Source: PFJX01 sp044227325 (GTDB lineage: Bacteria; Pseudomonadota; Gammaproteobacteria; Burkholderiales; Thiobacillaceae). Taken from it: a DNA stretch of 64,000 nucleotides. The notes under the pieces are model-generated. The model worked only from the letters and a program-made list of their open reading frames with translations, did no database searches and was not told where the DNA came from. Shown piece after piece: positions 30,982 to 38,819 of the stretch (position 1 is the first letter of the stretch; every line of letters starts with the position of its first letter). The position numbers and the translations under genes were made by a program. Location: assembly GCA_044227325.1 (NCBI GenBank), contig JBGAFI010000001.1:310001-374000 (forward strand), written 5' to 3'.

Positions 30982-31728
30982 TCACAGCTTCTTGAAGCGG
31001 TGCATGACGGTCTCCTTGCGCTGGCCCTGGGAACCTTCCAGGGAGCTGCCCACGTTCTTCATCACCCCGGTCCGGTCCAGGTAGCTGCCCATGGGCGCGA
31101 GGCCCAGGTGTTTCGCGTTGCCGGTGAGATTCATCAGGTCCGGATCGCTGATCTGGCTCTTGTCTTCCGGGTTCCTGGCGACGAAGGGAAAGCCGGAGCC
31201 GCCCATGACCAGTTCGCCGCCTTGGGACAGGGAGCCGCTGCGCTGGCGGATGCCCTCCACATGGACCGTCTTGGTGCCCTTGAAATCGATGGTGCTCTTG
31301 GTCTTGCCGCTGTCGGTGAGGGCCAGGTTGCGGGTGAAGATGAAGTCCTGGGAGGCGCTGCCGGTGGCCATGCGGGCCAGGTTCATGCCGAACTTCTGTT
31401 CCACGTCGTCGCCGAAGGCGGCCAGACGCTTCTTCGCCGTCTCCACGTTGGCATGCCCCTCGTCCTCGAAATGGTGCACCTGGGCGTGGAACGGAATCTT
31501 TTCCTGGCGCAGGGCGCCCAGCACGTCGGCGGCGAAGCGGGCGTCGCCCTCCGCCTCGAAGCGCAGGCTCAGGGCGGCGCCGGTCTCGGCATGGCGCTCG
31601 CGCAGCAGCTCCACGGTTTCCCCCAGACGCCGTTCCCGGGCCTGGGCCTTCTTCTGGCCACGCTTCCTGCCGACCTCTTCCCATTCCGGTTCCTTGCCTT
31701 TGCCGGAGCCGCGATCCGGTTCGTCCAT
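30982..31728 (-). CDS. Unrecognised T6SS-island protein, 248 residues
   Basis: I do not recognise this protein. It opens with a polar, basic tail (MDEPDRGSGKGKEPEWEEVG, then RKRGQKKAQAR), as do several neighbours. A mixed alpha/beta domain follows, with FHAQVHHFEDEGHANVETAK and SQDFIFTRNLALTDSGKT. There is no signal peptide or membrane helix, which fits a T6SS cargo. ATG 31728 follows AAGGAG. It is probably the last gene of the island transcript. A catalytic motif could not be assigned. Confidence 0.65.
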   Translation of the reverse strand: MDEPDRGSGKGKEPEWEEVGRKRGQKKAQARERRLGETVELLRERHAETGAALSLRFEAEGDARFAADVLGALRQEKIPFHAQVHHFEDEGHANVETAKKRLAAFGDDVEQKFGMNLARMATGSASQDFIFTRNLALTDSGKTKSTIDFKGTKTVHVEGIRQRSGSLSQGGELVMGGSGFPFVARNPEDKSQISDPDLMNLTGNAKHLGLAPMGSYLDRTGVMKNVGSSLEGSQGQRKETVMHRFKKL

Positions 31729-31815
31729 GCTCGTCTCCTTTTGGTCTCCTATTCGTCCCAGTTATCCCGTAGTGACCGCGCCGACCCAGCCGCCCGCGTG
31801 CGTCGGCGCTTCCCT

Positions 31816-32703
31816 TCAGGCCAGGACGGCGAAGCCGCCGCCTTCCGGACCGGGGCCGGGACCGCCGAAGCCGTGGCGCGTGCGCTCCTCCGGCGCGCAG
31901 CTGCCCGGGCCCCAGCGGAACGGCACCGGCTGGCTCTTCCTGGGGTTCATGGGCTGCCAGTCCAGGCTGCGTTTCGCCTGCCGCTCCTCCATGTTGGCGA
32001 AATCGGTGACCCGTTCCGGCGCGATCTCCGCGAACTCGATGAAGCGGCTGGGGATGCGCATGCCCAGGGCGCGGAAATCCTGCTGCTTGCCCTGGGTGTC
32101 CTGGCGGAAGCCGCCGGTGCCGGAGCGGGGAACGCGCATCATCACCGCGCCTTGCTCGATCATGGGCTGGCTCATCAGGTAGTCCAGGGAGCTGCCGATG
32201 TTGGCGCTCATGTACAGGTTTTCCTGATTGGTGCCCTCCCGCGCCAACTGGCCCAGGGCGCCGCGGGCCTGGCCCACGAGCGCCCGCGGGTCGACGGGAT
32301 GGTCGGGGTTCAGCAGGTTGTGGAACTGCGCCTGCAGCGGCGCGTCGCGCACCGCGTCCCTTCCCTCGCGCATCTGCTCCTGCCAGCTCCGGTGGTCGGC
32401 GCGGCCGGTGGCCTCGTCCAGGCCCACCCCGCGCCGGGGCTGCATTTGCGACGGCATCAGCCCGCCGCTCTGACGCATCAGCTCGAAGTTCCCCGGCGTG
32501 GTCACGTGGTACCAGTATTCCTGGCCGTTGTGCGGCGCCGGCGGCTGGTACTCGCGCCGCATGGGCAGCACCAGGCCGCCGTGCCGGGACGGCAAGGGCA
32601 TGGAATTGCGGCGCTGGCGGTGGGGCGTGGTGCCCGGACCGACCACCTGGCTGAACTCGGGCACCTTGGCGCGGGCGCCGACGCGGGAATCATCCTGGGA
32701 CAT
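31816..32703 (-). CDS. ADP-ribosyltransferase-like putative effector (H-Y-E)
   Basis: In this 295-residue protein, WYHVTTPGNFELMRQSGGLM (H66) resembles the first strand and helix of ADP-ribosyltransferase folds. NLYMSANIGSS (Y164) and RIPSRFIEFAE (E223) are in the right order for the H-Y-E class. The N-terminal 55 residues are basic and disordered, and the C-terminus is Gly/Pro-rich. There is no export signal, so delivery by the T6SS is the natural guess. ATG 32703 follows GGAG. The gene overlaps the upstream GNAT gene by 14 bases. The fold and activity are inferred by eye and need structure-based confirmation. Confidence 0.55.
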   Translation of the reverse strand: MSQDDSRVGARAKVPEFSQVVGPGTTPHRQRRNSMPLPSRHGGLVLPMRREYQPPAPHNGQEYWYHVTTPGNFELMRQSGGLMPSQMQPRRGVGLDEATGRADHRSWQEQMREGRDAVRDAPLQAQFHNLLNPDHPVDPRALVGQARGALGQLAREGTNQENLYMSANIGSSLDYLMSQPMIEQGAVMMRVPRSGTGGFRQDTQGKQQDFRALGMRIPSRFIEFAEIAPERVTDFANMEERQAKRSLDWQPMNPRKSQPVPFRWGPGSCAPEERTRHGFGGPGPGPEGGGFAVLA

Positions 32704-33868
32704 GGCGGGACTCCTTGCACGCGGCCCATGCCTCGGGATGCGCGACCCCCGCCGGCAGGACCGGAAAGCACACCCGGACGCGGCTGCCCATGGCGGCGAA
32801 CAGGGCGCGCGCCTCGTCGGCGACGGCGCCGCGCCCGGCCAGCGGTTCGCCCCGGCGGTACAGGCACTCCGGCGCCCGGTCGCCGTCGATGGGCAGCGCC
32901 AGGCGGACAAAGCCCAGCTTTTCCAGGCCGCGCCGGGAGCGCGCGTTGCTCGCATAGACCCGGGCATAGCAGGCGCGCAGAGCCCAATGACGTTCAGCGT
33001 GGGCGAGCAGCAGGGCGCCGCCCCGGGGGCCCAGCCCGTGGCCCTGGAAGTCCCGCCCCAGCCAGTAGTAGAAGAAGCCCAGGCCGTCGCGCAGCACCAG
33101 GCTGACGCAGCCGGCGAAGCCCCATTCCCGGTGCAGCAGCGCGTAGACGATCTGGTCGCCGTAGCCGCGCACCGCGTCCAGCCAGCCGTGCCAGTGGTCG
33201 CCGTCCTCGAAGCGGGGCAGGCAGCACAGCTCGGCGATGGCCGGATCGTGGTATTGCCAGGCGAAGTCGTCCTGGTGCTGGTGGCCCAGGGGGACCAGGC
33301 GCAGGTCGGCGTCGCCCAGGTCGGCGCCTTCCAGCGCGGGGGCCGGATAGGCGGCGTCCCGGCACACGGACCGGTAGGCGGCGGCGAAGCGCGCATCCCG
33401 GGGGTGGGCGATCATGCCCAGCGCCAGGTGTTCCAGGGCCGGCGCGCTCTCGCCCAGGCGATGCAGCGCCCGCGCCAGCAGCAGGCTGCCGTGGGCGTCC
33501 AGCTTGCGGGCCGCCGCCAGGGGTTGCGCCACCGCCCGGGCCAGGGGCCAGTCGCCCCATAGGGCGGCCAGTTCCAGCAGCGCCAGGCGCGCGTTGTCGG
33601 CCATGGCCCAGCCCTGTCGCGTCCAGGCGCGGTGCAGGCCGGCCAGCCAGGCCGAGCGGTGTTCCGGCGCCAGGCCGCCGGCGCGGCGCGTCAGGGCGGG
33701 GAGCCGGGGCGCCAGGGCGCGCACGTCCCATTCCGCGCCGTCCAGTTGCGCGTAGAGATCCGGCAGGGATTCCAGCCGGGGCGGCTCGGCATCGCGCGCC
33801 GCGCTGGCGGGCATGCCGGGGCGGCATGCCGTGGACGCGGCCGCGTCCGGCGTGGCTTGGGCGCTCAT
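32690..33868 (-). CDS. Helical-repeat plus GNAT acetyltransferase-like protein 1
   Basis: In this 392-residue protein the N-terminal half is helical and TPR-like (LLLARALHRLGESAPALEHL and similar). The C-terminal half is a GNAT domain with the acetyl-CoA loop near GRDFQGHGLGPRGGALLLAH (Q-x-x-G-x-G pattern). It is a paralogue of the gene at 37070, sharing LGHQHQDDFAWQYH and GFFYYWLG-like segments. Both are located beside effector-like genes. It might acetylate a cargo protein or another target, or serve as an adaptor. The start overlaps the upstream stop (ATGA), so it is translated with the gene at 33865. Confidence 0.75.
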   Translation of the reverse strand: MSAQATPDAAASTACRPGMPASAARDAEPPRLESLPDLYAQLDGAEWDVRALAPRLPALTRRAGGLAPEHRSAWLAGLHRAWTRQGWAMADNARLALLELAALWGDWPLARAVAQPLAAARKLDAHGSLLLARALHRLGESAPALEHLALGMIAHPRDARFAAAYRSVCRDAAYPAPALEGADLGDADLRLVPLGHQHQDDFAWQYHDPAIAELCCLPRFEDGDHWHGWLDAVRGYGDQIVYALLHREWGFAGCVSLVLRDGLGFFYYWLGRDFQGHGLGPRGGALLLAHAERHWALRACYARVYASNARSRRGLEKLGFVRLALPIDGDRAPECLYRRGEPLAGRGAVADEARALFAAMGSRVRVCFPVLPAGVAHPEAWAACKESRHVPG

Positions 33869-34677
33869 TTGTGCTCCTTGTCGCCGCCGCGCCGCTGGTA
33901 CTGCATGGTCTGGGAGGAGAAGGTGCCGCTGGGGGTCTTGCTGACCAGGCCGACGGTGGAGTGGCTGTCCGTGTCGAAGCGGAAGTGGACCACCTCGGAC
34001 CCCTTCCCGTGCTCCGCCAGGGCGCTCTTCTCGATGCGCGAATCCACGCCGATGTTGGCCCATTGGGAGTTCCACACGGTCTTGAAGCGGTTGCTCTCCG
34101 GCCCGATCAGCGAGAAGGGCGCGGCGTGGGACTGGTGCGCCTCGCCCTTGCCGTACTCCTCCGGACGCGGGCTGGACGGGCGCGGAATCTCCTTTTCCTT
34201 GGGATCGGTGAAGGGGTCGGGATTGACGAAGCTGCTGGTGAACATGAAGCCGGAGTAGCTCTCCAGGCGCTTGCTGCTTTCCTCGCGCACGTCCACCTGG
34301 CTGACCGCGCGCTGCTCGAAGGTGGAGGCGACCTGGGGCACGAAGGACTTGGGCAGCACCTTGTCCAGGCTGTCCCCGGTGAGCGTGCTGCTTTTCATCT
34401 GCTGGCTCAGCTTTTCCCGTTCCGCCTTGTCCAGCTTGCCGCCTTCGCCCATGGCCTCCTGCACGAAGGGGGTCGCGTCCAGGCCGAAGTGGCCCATGCC
34501 TTCCGGCAACTGGGCGCGCCGCTGCTCCAGTTCCCGGTTGCGCTTGTCCTTGATGCGCTTGCTCACGCGATGGGAAAAGTCGCCGCTGGCGGCGCGCGAC
34601 ACCTCGGTCTCCGAACGCCGCTTCTTGATCATCTGTTTGGAGGTCTCCGCGAACTCCTCGCGTTCCTGGTCGTCCAT
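33865..34677 (-). CDS. Unrecognised basic T6SS-island protein, 270 residues
   Basis: I do not recognise this protein. The first 60 residues are very basic and helical (QMIKKRRSETEV, then SKRIKDKRNRELEQRRAQ) and could bind nucleic acid or act as a nuclear-targeting signal in a eukaryote. The C-terminal half is polar, with SYSGFMFTSSFVNPDPFTDP and GSEVVHFRFDTDSHSTVGLV, possibly a beta-rich domain. ATG 34677 follows AAAGGAG. It is translationally coupled to the GNAT gene. No signal peptide or membrane segment is seen, so it may be an effector or an accessory protein. Confidence 0.65.
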   Translation of the reverse strand: MDDQEREEFAETSKQMIKKRRSETEVSRAASGDFSHRVSKRIKDKRNRELEQRRAQLPEGMGHFGLDATPFVQEAMGEGGKLDKAEREKLSQQMKSSTLTGDSLDKVLPKSFVPQVASTFEQRAVSQVDVREESSKRLESYSGFMFTSSFVNPDPFTDPKEKEIPRPSSPRPEEYGKGEAHQSHAAPFSLIGPESNRFKTVWNSQWANIGVDSRIEKSALAEHGKGSEVVHFRFDTDSHSTVGLVSKTPSGTFSSQTMQYQRRGGDKEHK

Positions 34678-34736
34678 GTTTGCTCCTTTCCGTGGCGCGC
34701 GGCGCGGCGGGCTTAGGCGGACCGGCCCGCCCGCCG

Positions 34737-35924
34737 CTAGTTGAAATCGAATTTGGAGTTTTTGACCCGCCGCGGCGGACTCAGCGGCGTCTTCGGCAGA
34801 TTCTTTTCCTGCGCCATTTCCCGCAGGCTTTGCCGGTCCAGCCTGGGCGTCTGGGAGGTGTTGCTCGTGTTGAAGGTGAAGCTGGGCTGGGTGCTGGTGC
34901 TTTCCTTGAGCAACAGTTTCATCGCCTCGTCGACGTCGCCCTTGGTCTTGCTCAGCAGATTCCGGTGCTCGGTCGGCACCAGTTTGTCGTAGCCGGACAC
35001 CAGCAGGTTCTTCGCGACGAACATCTTTTCCGTTTCGCGCACCGTCTGCACCCGGTCGGTGAAGGTGTCGAAATTGCCGCTGTTGGGATCGGAGATGTCG
35101 CCGATGTCCTTGAAGATCGAGTACACCGGCTTGCCCTTCTGGATGTCCGTGCGGGCGCTCTCCAGTTCCTCCTTGGGCGACATGAACAACTGCACCGTCG
35201 CCAGCTTCGACATGATGGGCACATCCGAGTCCTTGCGCTGGGTGTCCTCGAAGGTCTTGCTGACGATCTCCTGGCGCCGGTTGTCCCGGGTGCCGTGTTC
35301 CTTGGTCATGGCGCCCTTGGTGCCGGGCACGTTGCTGGTCTTGATGCCCGGCGTGTGGGAGGAAAGCGGTTGCGAGGTGTCGGTCTTGTCGCCGTACTGG
35401 CTCAGGCTGGGCGAGTCGGTCTTCCACACCTGGGTGCCCTGGTGGCTGCGCTGGTTGAAGGACATCTCCGCCTCCTCCTTGCGCATGGAGGAGCGCTCGT
35501 CGCGCTGGAACTGGGTGCGCACGTTCTCGTCCGCGCTCACGCCCCAGTTCTCCGTGTTCAGGGTCAGCGCCTTGATGCGGATGTCGGTGCTCTTGGGTTT
35601 TGTCTGCTTCAGGAAGGTGGGCAGTTGCTTTTCCAGGCTCTCGACGCGCTTGTCGTTCATCTGCCAGAGGCCCATCTCGTTGACGCTTTCCTTCAGGTCG
35701 ATCTGGGTGAAGTCGAAGCTCGGCGGCGGGCCCATGGGTTGCAGGAGGGGCGGCGAATCCGTCTTCCGGATGGTCAACGGCTGCATCGGGCTGAGCTTGA
35801 CCGGGGGCCGGAGCTGGACCGGGTTGCCCACCTGGTTGCTGGGCGTGGCGGTCTTCTTCGCGATGCCATTCCGCTGTTGGCTGGTGTCGTCCTGGAGACT
35901 GTCGATCTTGCGTTTCGGGTTCAT
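34737..35924 (-). CDS. Unrecognised T6SS-island protein, 395 residues
   Basis: I do not recognise this protein. It begins MNPKRKIDSLQDDTSQQRNG, with a PKRKI cluster like a short nuclear-localisation signal. A long polar, Ser/Thr/Gln-rich region follows, then a more ordered helical segment (YSIFKDIGDISDPNSGNFDT; MFVAKNLLVSGYDKLVPTEH). The end is basic (LSPPRRVKNSKFDFN). Base composition looks less GC-rich than in the secretion genes, a hint of separate origin. ATG 35924 follows GGGGAG. No catalytic motif is apparent; an effector role is only inferred from context. Confidence 0.65.
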   Translation of the reverse strand: MNPKRKIDSLQDDTSQQRNGIAKKTATPSNQVGNPVQLRPPVKLSPMQPLTIRKTDSPPLLQPMGPPPSFDFTQIDLKESVNEMGLWQMNDKRVESLEKQLPTFLKQTKPKSTDIRIKALTLNTENWGVSADENVRTQFQRDERSSMRKEEAEMSFNQRSHQGTQVWKTDSPSLSQYGDKTDTSQPLSSHTPGIKTSNVPGTKGAMTKEHGTRDNRRQEIVSKTFEDTQRKDSDVPIMSKLATVQLFMSPKEELESARTDIQKGKPVYSIFKDIGDISDPNSGNFDTFTDRVQTVRETEKMFVAKNLLVSGYDKLVPTEHRNLLSKTKGDVDEAMKLLLKESTSTQPSFTFNTSNTSQTPRLDRQSLREMAQEKNLPKTPLSPPRRVKNSKFDFN

Positions 35925-35937
35925 GGCTGGCTCCCCG

Positions 35938-36996
35938 CTATTTGTGGAATCCCGGGTGGTGGTATTCGAACAGTTTCCCCACTTCGGCGGTGTTCGCGGG
36001 CATGCCGGACAGTTCCGACATGGGCGTCGCGCGGAACACCGTGGAGCCGCTTCCCTGGTCGAACTTGTCGCCCGGCTTCTGGCCGCCGAAGGGGACGCCG
36101 GGCGTCCCGGAGAACACCGCCTTGGCGCCGATGTTTTCCTCGAACATGCGGCCGCAGTTGAAGCACACCTGATTCGGAAAGCTGGCGAACATGCCGACCA
36201 GTCCGCTGTCCTGCCGCGTCTCGGTGCTCCGGTGCTGGTTGTGCAGGGTCATCGCCATGGGTTCCGAGTGGAAGGTCTGTTCCGGCGTGCCTTTCTTGCC
36301 GTCCTGCTTCGCCACGTCGATGCTGGGCTTGTAGAATTCCCTGCGTTCCGCCGGGTCATGGGAGATGGCGAGCCCCTGGCCGGAAACGCCCATCGCATGG
36401 GTCGGCTCGGACGCGACGAATTTGTCGCTGCCGGGGTCGTGGCGAATTTTGGTGATGTCGGACAGGATGGTGTTGACCGTCTGTTTCGTGCCCCTGGTGT
36501 TCACCGCGTGGGTGGACAGGCGCCGCGCCGAGGTCGCGAAGGCATTGCCGAAGTCGGTCGAGTTTTGCACCGACGACTCGCGCAGGGCTTCCGAGGTCGG
36601 CAGCGAGTGCAGGCGCCAGCCCTTGACGTCGCCGCCGGGCATCTCGACGAAGCCGGAGAGGGAGCCGCGCCGCGAGCGGTACATGGTCCCGTCCGGCAGC
36701 TTGCCGCCGGTGTCGTTCCAGTTCTGGTTGGTTTTCAGGGGCTCGAGCCCGGTCTCCTTGCGATAGGCCTCGAAGTCCGAGCCGGAGCCCGTCCCGCCCG
36801 TGAAGCCGATGTTGGACAGCTCGTGCCACTTGAGCCCGCCGCCGGATTCCATCTTGTGGGGCGAGAAATCGCCGTGGCCGAAAGTCAGCGTCGGCTTGGC
36901 CAGCGGCGTCGCGACGGTGGCGCTCGGCTGATGCGAGGTTTTGGCCTTTTTGTCCGGCCCGTTCGAGGAGGCGGACTGGCTGTTCTTCCTTTTCAC
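35938..36996 (-). CDS. Cytidine-deaminase-like putative effector
   Basis: In this 352-residue protein the C-terminal part has FHSEPMAMTL (H243-x-E245) and FPNQVCFNCGRMFEENIGAK (C278-x-x-C281). These are in the order and context of zinc-dependent nucleotide/nucleic-acid deaminases, including the strand that follows the CxxC helix (AKAVFSG). The N-terminus, MKRKNSQSASSNGPDKKAKT, resembles a bipartite nuclear-localisation signal. The middle is an unassigned polar domain. No export signal is seen. It sits in the T6SS island beside a GNAT gene, and a toxin role is plausible. No start alternative is close. The deaminase call needs a profile search. Confidence 0.6.
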   Translation of the reverse strand: MKRKNSQSASSNGPDKKAKTSHQPSATVATPLAKPTLTFGHGDFSPHKMESGGGLKWHELSNIGFTGGTGSGSDFEAYRKETGLEPLKTNQNWNDTGGKLPDGTMYRSRRGSLSGFVEMPGGDVKGWRLHSLPTSEALRESSVQNSTDFGNAFATSARRLSTHAVNTRGTKQTVNTILSDITKIRHDPGSDKFVASEPTHAMGVSGQGLAISHDPAERREFYKPSIDVAKQDGKKGTPEQTFHSEPMAMTLHNQHRSTETRQDSGLVGMFASFPNQVCFNCGRMFEENIGAKAVFSGTPGVPFGGQKPGDKFDQGSGSTVFRATPMSELSGMPANTAEVGKLFEYHHPGFHK

Positions 36997-37069
36997 GGCG
37001 CGCGCCCCGCCATCCCGAGGCGAACGGACGAGGCGCGGGCCGCCCGCGCCGGCGCCGGCGCGCCGCGCC

Positions 37070-38107
37070 TCACGCGCCCGCCCCCCGCAGGGGCGCCGCG
37101 ACCCGCGTGTCCGAGCGCATGCGCGCCATCAGCTCGTGCAGCTCTCCGACCACCCGCCGGCGCGGCGCGGGCTCGCCCAGGCGGTAGAACAGCTCGGCCG
37201 CGTCGGGCGGCGCGGCGTGGATGCCCAGCTCGGCGAAGCCCAGCCGCGCCAGCATCCGGCGCGACGGCGCGTTGTGCTCGAGCACCTTGGCGTAGCAGGT
37301 GGCGATGCCCATGCGCGCCGCCGCCTCCAGCAGCAGGCCCGCGGCGCGGGTCGCCAGCCCCCGGCCGCGGAAATCCGCGCCCAGCCAGTAATACAGGAAG
37401 CCGAGATCGCCGGCCCGCACCAGATGCGCGCAGCCGACGAAGCCCTGGTCGATCTGCAGGATGGCCAGCGGCAGTTCGTCGCCCAGGCCGTAGATGCCGT
37501 TCAGCCAGGCATGCCACTGGCCGGCCGTGTGGAACTCCGGCATGCCGCAGAGCTCGCGGATGTCAGGCGCGTGGTACTGCCAGGCGAAATCCTCCCGGTG
37601 TTGGTGCCCGAGGGGCTCCAGGCGCAGGTCGTCGCGTTCGATGCGCGGCAGCTTGCCGCGCCAGTCCAGCCAGGTCGCCAGTTGCCGGTGGGCGGCGGCG
37701 AAGCGGCGGTCGCGCGGCGCCAGGAGCTGCCAGCGCCAGGCCAGGTCCAGGGCCGATTCGGCCTCGCCCAGGGCATGGCGGACCGCCATCAGGGCCAGCG
37801 CGGCGCCGGCATCCAGCCCGTCGCGCCGTTCCAGGTTGGCGCCGACTTCCAGCGCCAGTGGGAGATCGCGCCAGGCGGCGGCGAGGGCCAGCAGGTCGCG
37901 CGCCGAGGCCGCGTCCATCGCCCAGCCCTGGGCCTTCCAGGCCCGGCGCAGGCCGGAGAGCCAGAACAGGCGATCCGCGCCGCGCAATTCGCCGCGGGTC
38001 TCGAGCAGCTCGGGCAGGCGCGCGCGCAGAAGGCGCATCGGCCAATCGGCCTGTGCCAGGAACCGGCCCTGCTCGCGCAGGGAAAGCAAGGGGGTCGCGG
38101 CATGCAT
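37070..38107 (-). CDS. Helical-repeat plus GNAT acetyltransferase-like protein 2
   Basis: This 345-residue paralogue of the gene at 32690 has a helical N-terminal half and a GNAT domain with FLYYWLGADFRGRGLATRAA (R-x-x-G-x-A acetyl-CoA loop). The shared block LEPLGHQHREDFAWQYHAPD near the domain boundary is strikingly conserved between the two, so it is probably functional. It lies between the deaminase-like gene and an unrecognised gene. Only a weak GAGG precedes ATG 38107. The role may be modification of a neighbouring cargo or self-protection. Confidence 0.75.
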   Translation of the reverse strand: MHAATPLLSLREQGRFLAQADWPMRLLRARLPELLETRGELRGADRLFWLSGLRRAWKAQGWAMDAASARDLLALAAAWRDLPLALEVGANLERRDGLDAGAALALMAVRHALGEAESALDLAWRWQLLAPRDRRFAAAHRQLATWLDWRGKLPRIERDDLRLEPLGHQHREDFAWQYHAPDIRELCGMPEFHTAGQWHAWLNGIYGLGDELPLAILQIDQGFVGCAHLVRAGDLGFLYYWLGADFRGRGLATRAAGLLLEAAARMGIATCYAKVLEHNAPSRRMLARLGFAELGIHAAPPDAAELFYRLGEPAPRRRVVGELHELMARMRSDTRVAAPLRGAGA

Positions 38108-38137
38108 CGCTCGGCCTCGGCGCGTGTCAGCGGCAAT

Positions 38138-38731
38138 TCACCGGGAATCCACCGGCGGCTTCAGGATGGCGGCGGCGAAGCGGCGCTGGCTTTCCATGGC
38201 CTGGGTGTTGAAGGCGCGGGCGGCCGGGGTCAACTGGTCGGACATGGCGCCGGTGACCGGCTGCAACTGCATGGTCTTGCCGGACGTCTGCCATACCTGT
38301 CTGCTCGCCACGGTGGTCATGGCCACCCGCCGGAAATCCTCCAGCGGGGAGCCTTCCAGGGGGAATTGGGTGAGCCCGCCGCTGACATGCGGGTTGCCCC
38401 GGTTGAGCTCGCCGCCGCTGGCCTCCAGATGGGCCATGTTCGCCTGCACGGTCGGCTTGACGAGGCCATCCATGATGGCGAGCCGGAGCGCGAAATCCGG
38501 CGTGACATCGAGCCGCCGGCTGTCGTCGGCGACGATCCTGGCGACCGCGCGCGCCATGCCCTTGCTCGGCGCGAAGGCTTGCACCCGTTCCGCGCGGGAG
38601 GTCAGGGTCGGGCCATGATCGTGTTCCTGCCGAGCCCGCTGCGTCGCGCCGTGTTCATCCACGTGATACGCGGAGGCCGCGCGCGTGTCTTCCTTGGTGA
38701 GAAAGGTGGTCTTGGGTCTGTCGGGATTCAT
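38138..38731 (-). CDS. Unrecognised T6SS-island protein, 197 residues
   Basis: I do not recognise this protein. It begins MNPDRPKTTFLTKEDTRAAS, similar to the MNPTRTKTLF start of the gene at 38820, so the two may share a targeting tail. The rest is polar and probably helical (GMARAVARIVADDSRRLDVT; QRRFAAAILKPP). ATG 38731 follows AAGGAGG. There is no membrane segment, signal peptide or catalytic motif. It could be a small cargo, a chaperone for the neighbour, or an immunity protein. Confidence 0.6.
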   Translation of the reverse strand: MNPDRPKTTFLTKEDTRAASAYHVDEHGATQRARQEHDHGPTLTSRAERVQAFAPSKGMARAVARIVADDSRRLDVTPDFALRLAIMDGLVKPTVQANMAHLEASGGELNRGNPHVSGGLTQFPLEGSPLEDFRRVAMTTVASRQVWQTSGKTMQLQPVTGAMSDQLTPAARAFNTQAMESQRRFAAAILKPPVDSR

Positions 38732-38819
38732 AAAGCCTCCTTGCGCGTGGGTGATGCGGGCGCGCCCACCGGGTCGCCCACCGGGTCTTTCCCGGCGGAC
38801 CGGCCACGCTGGCCGGCGC

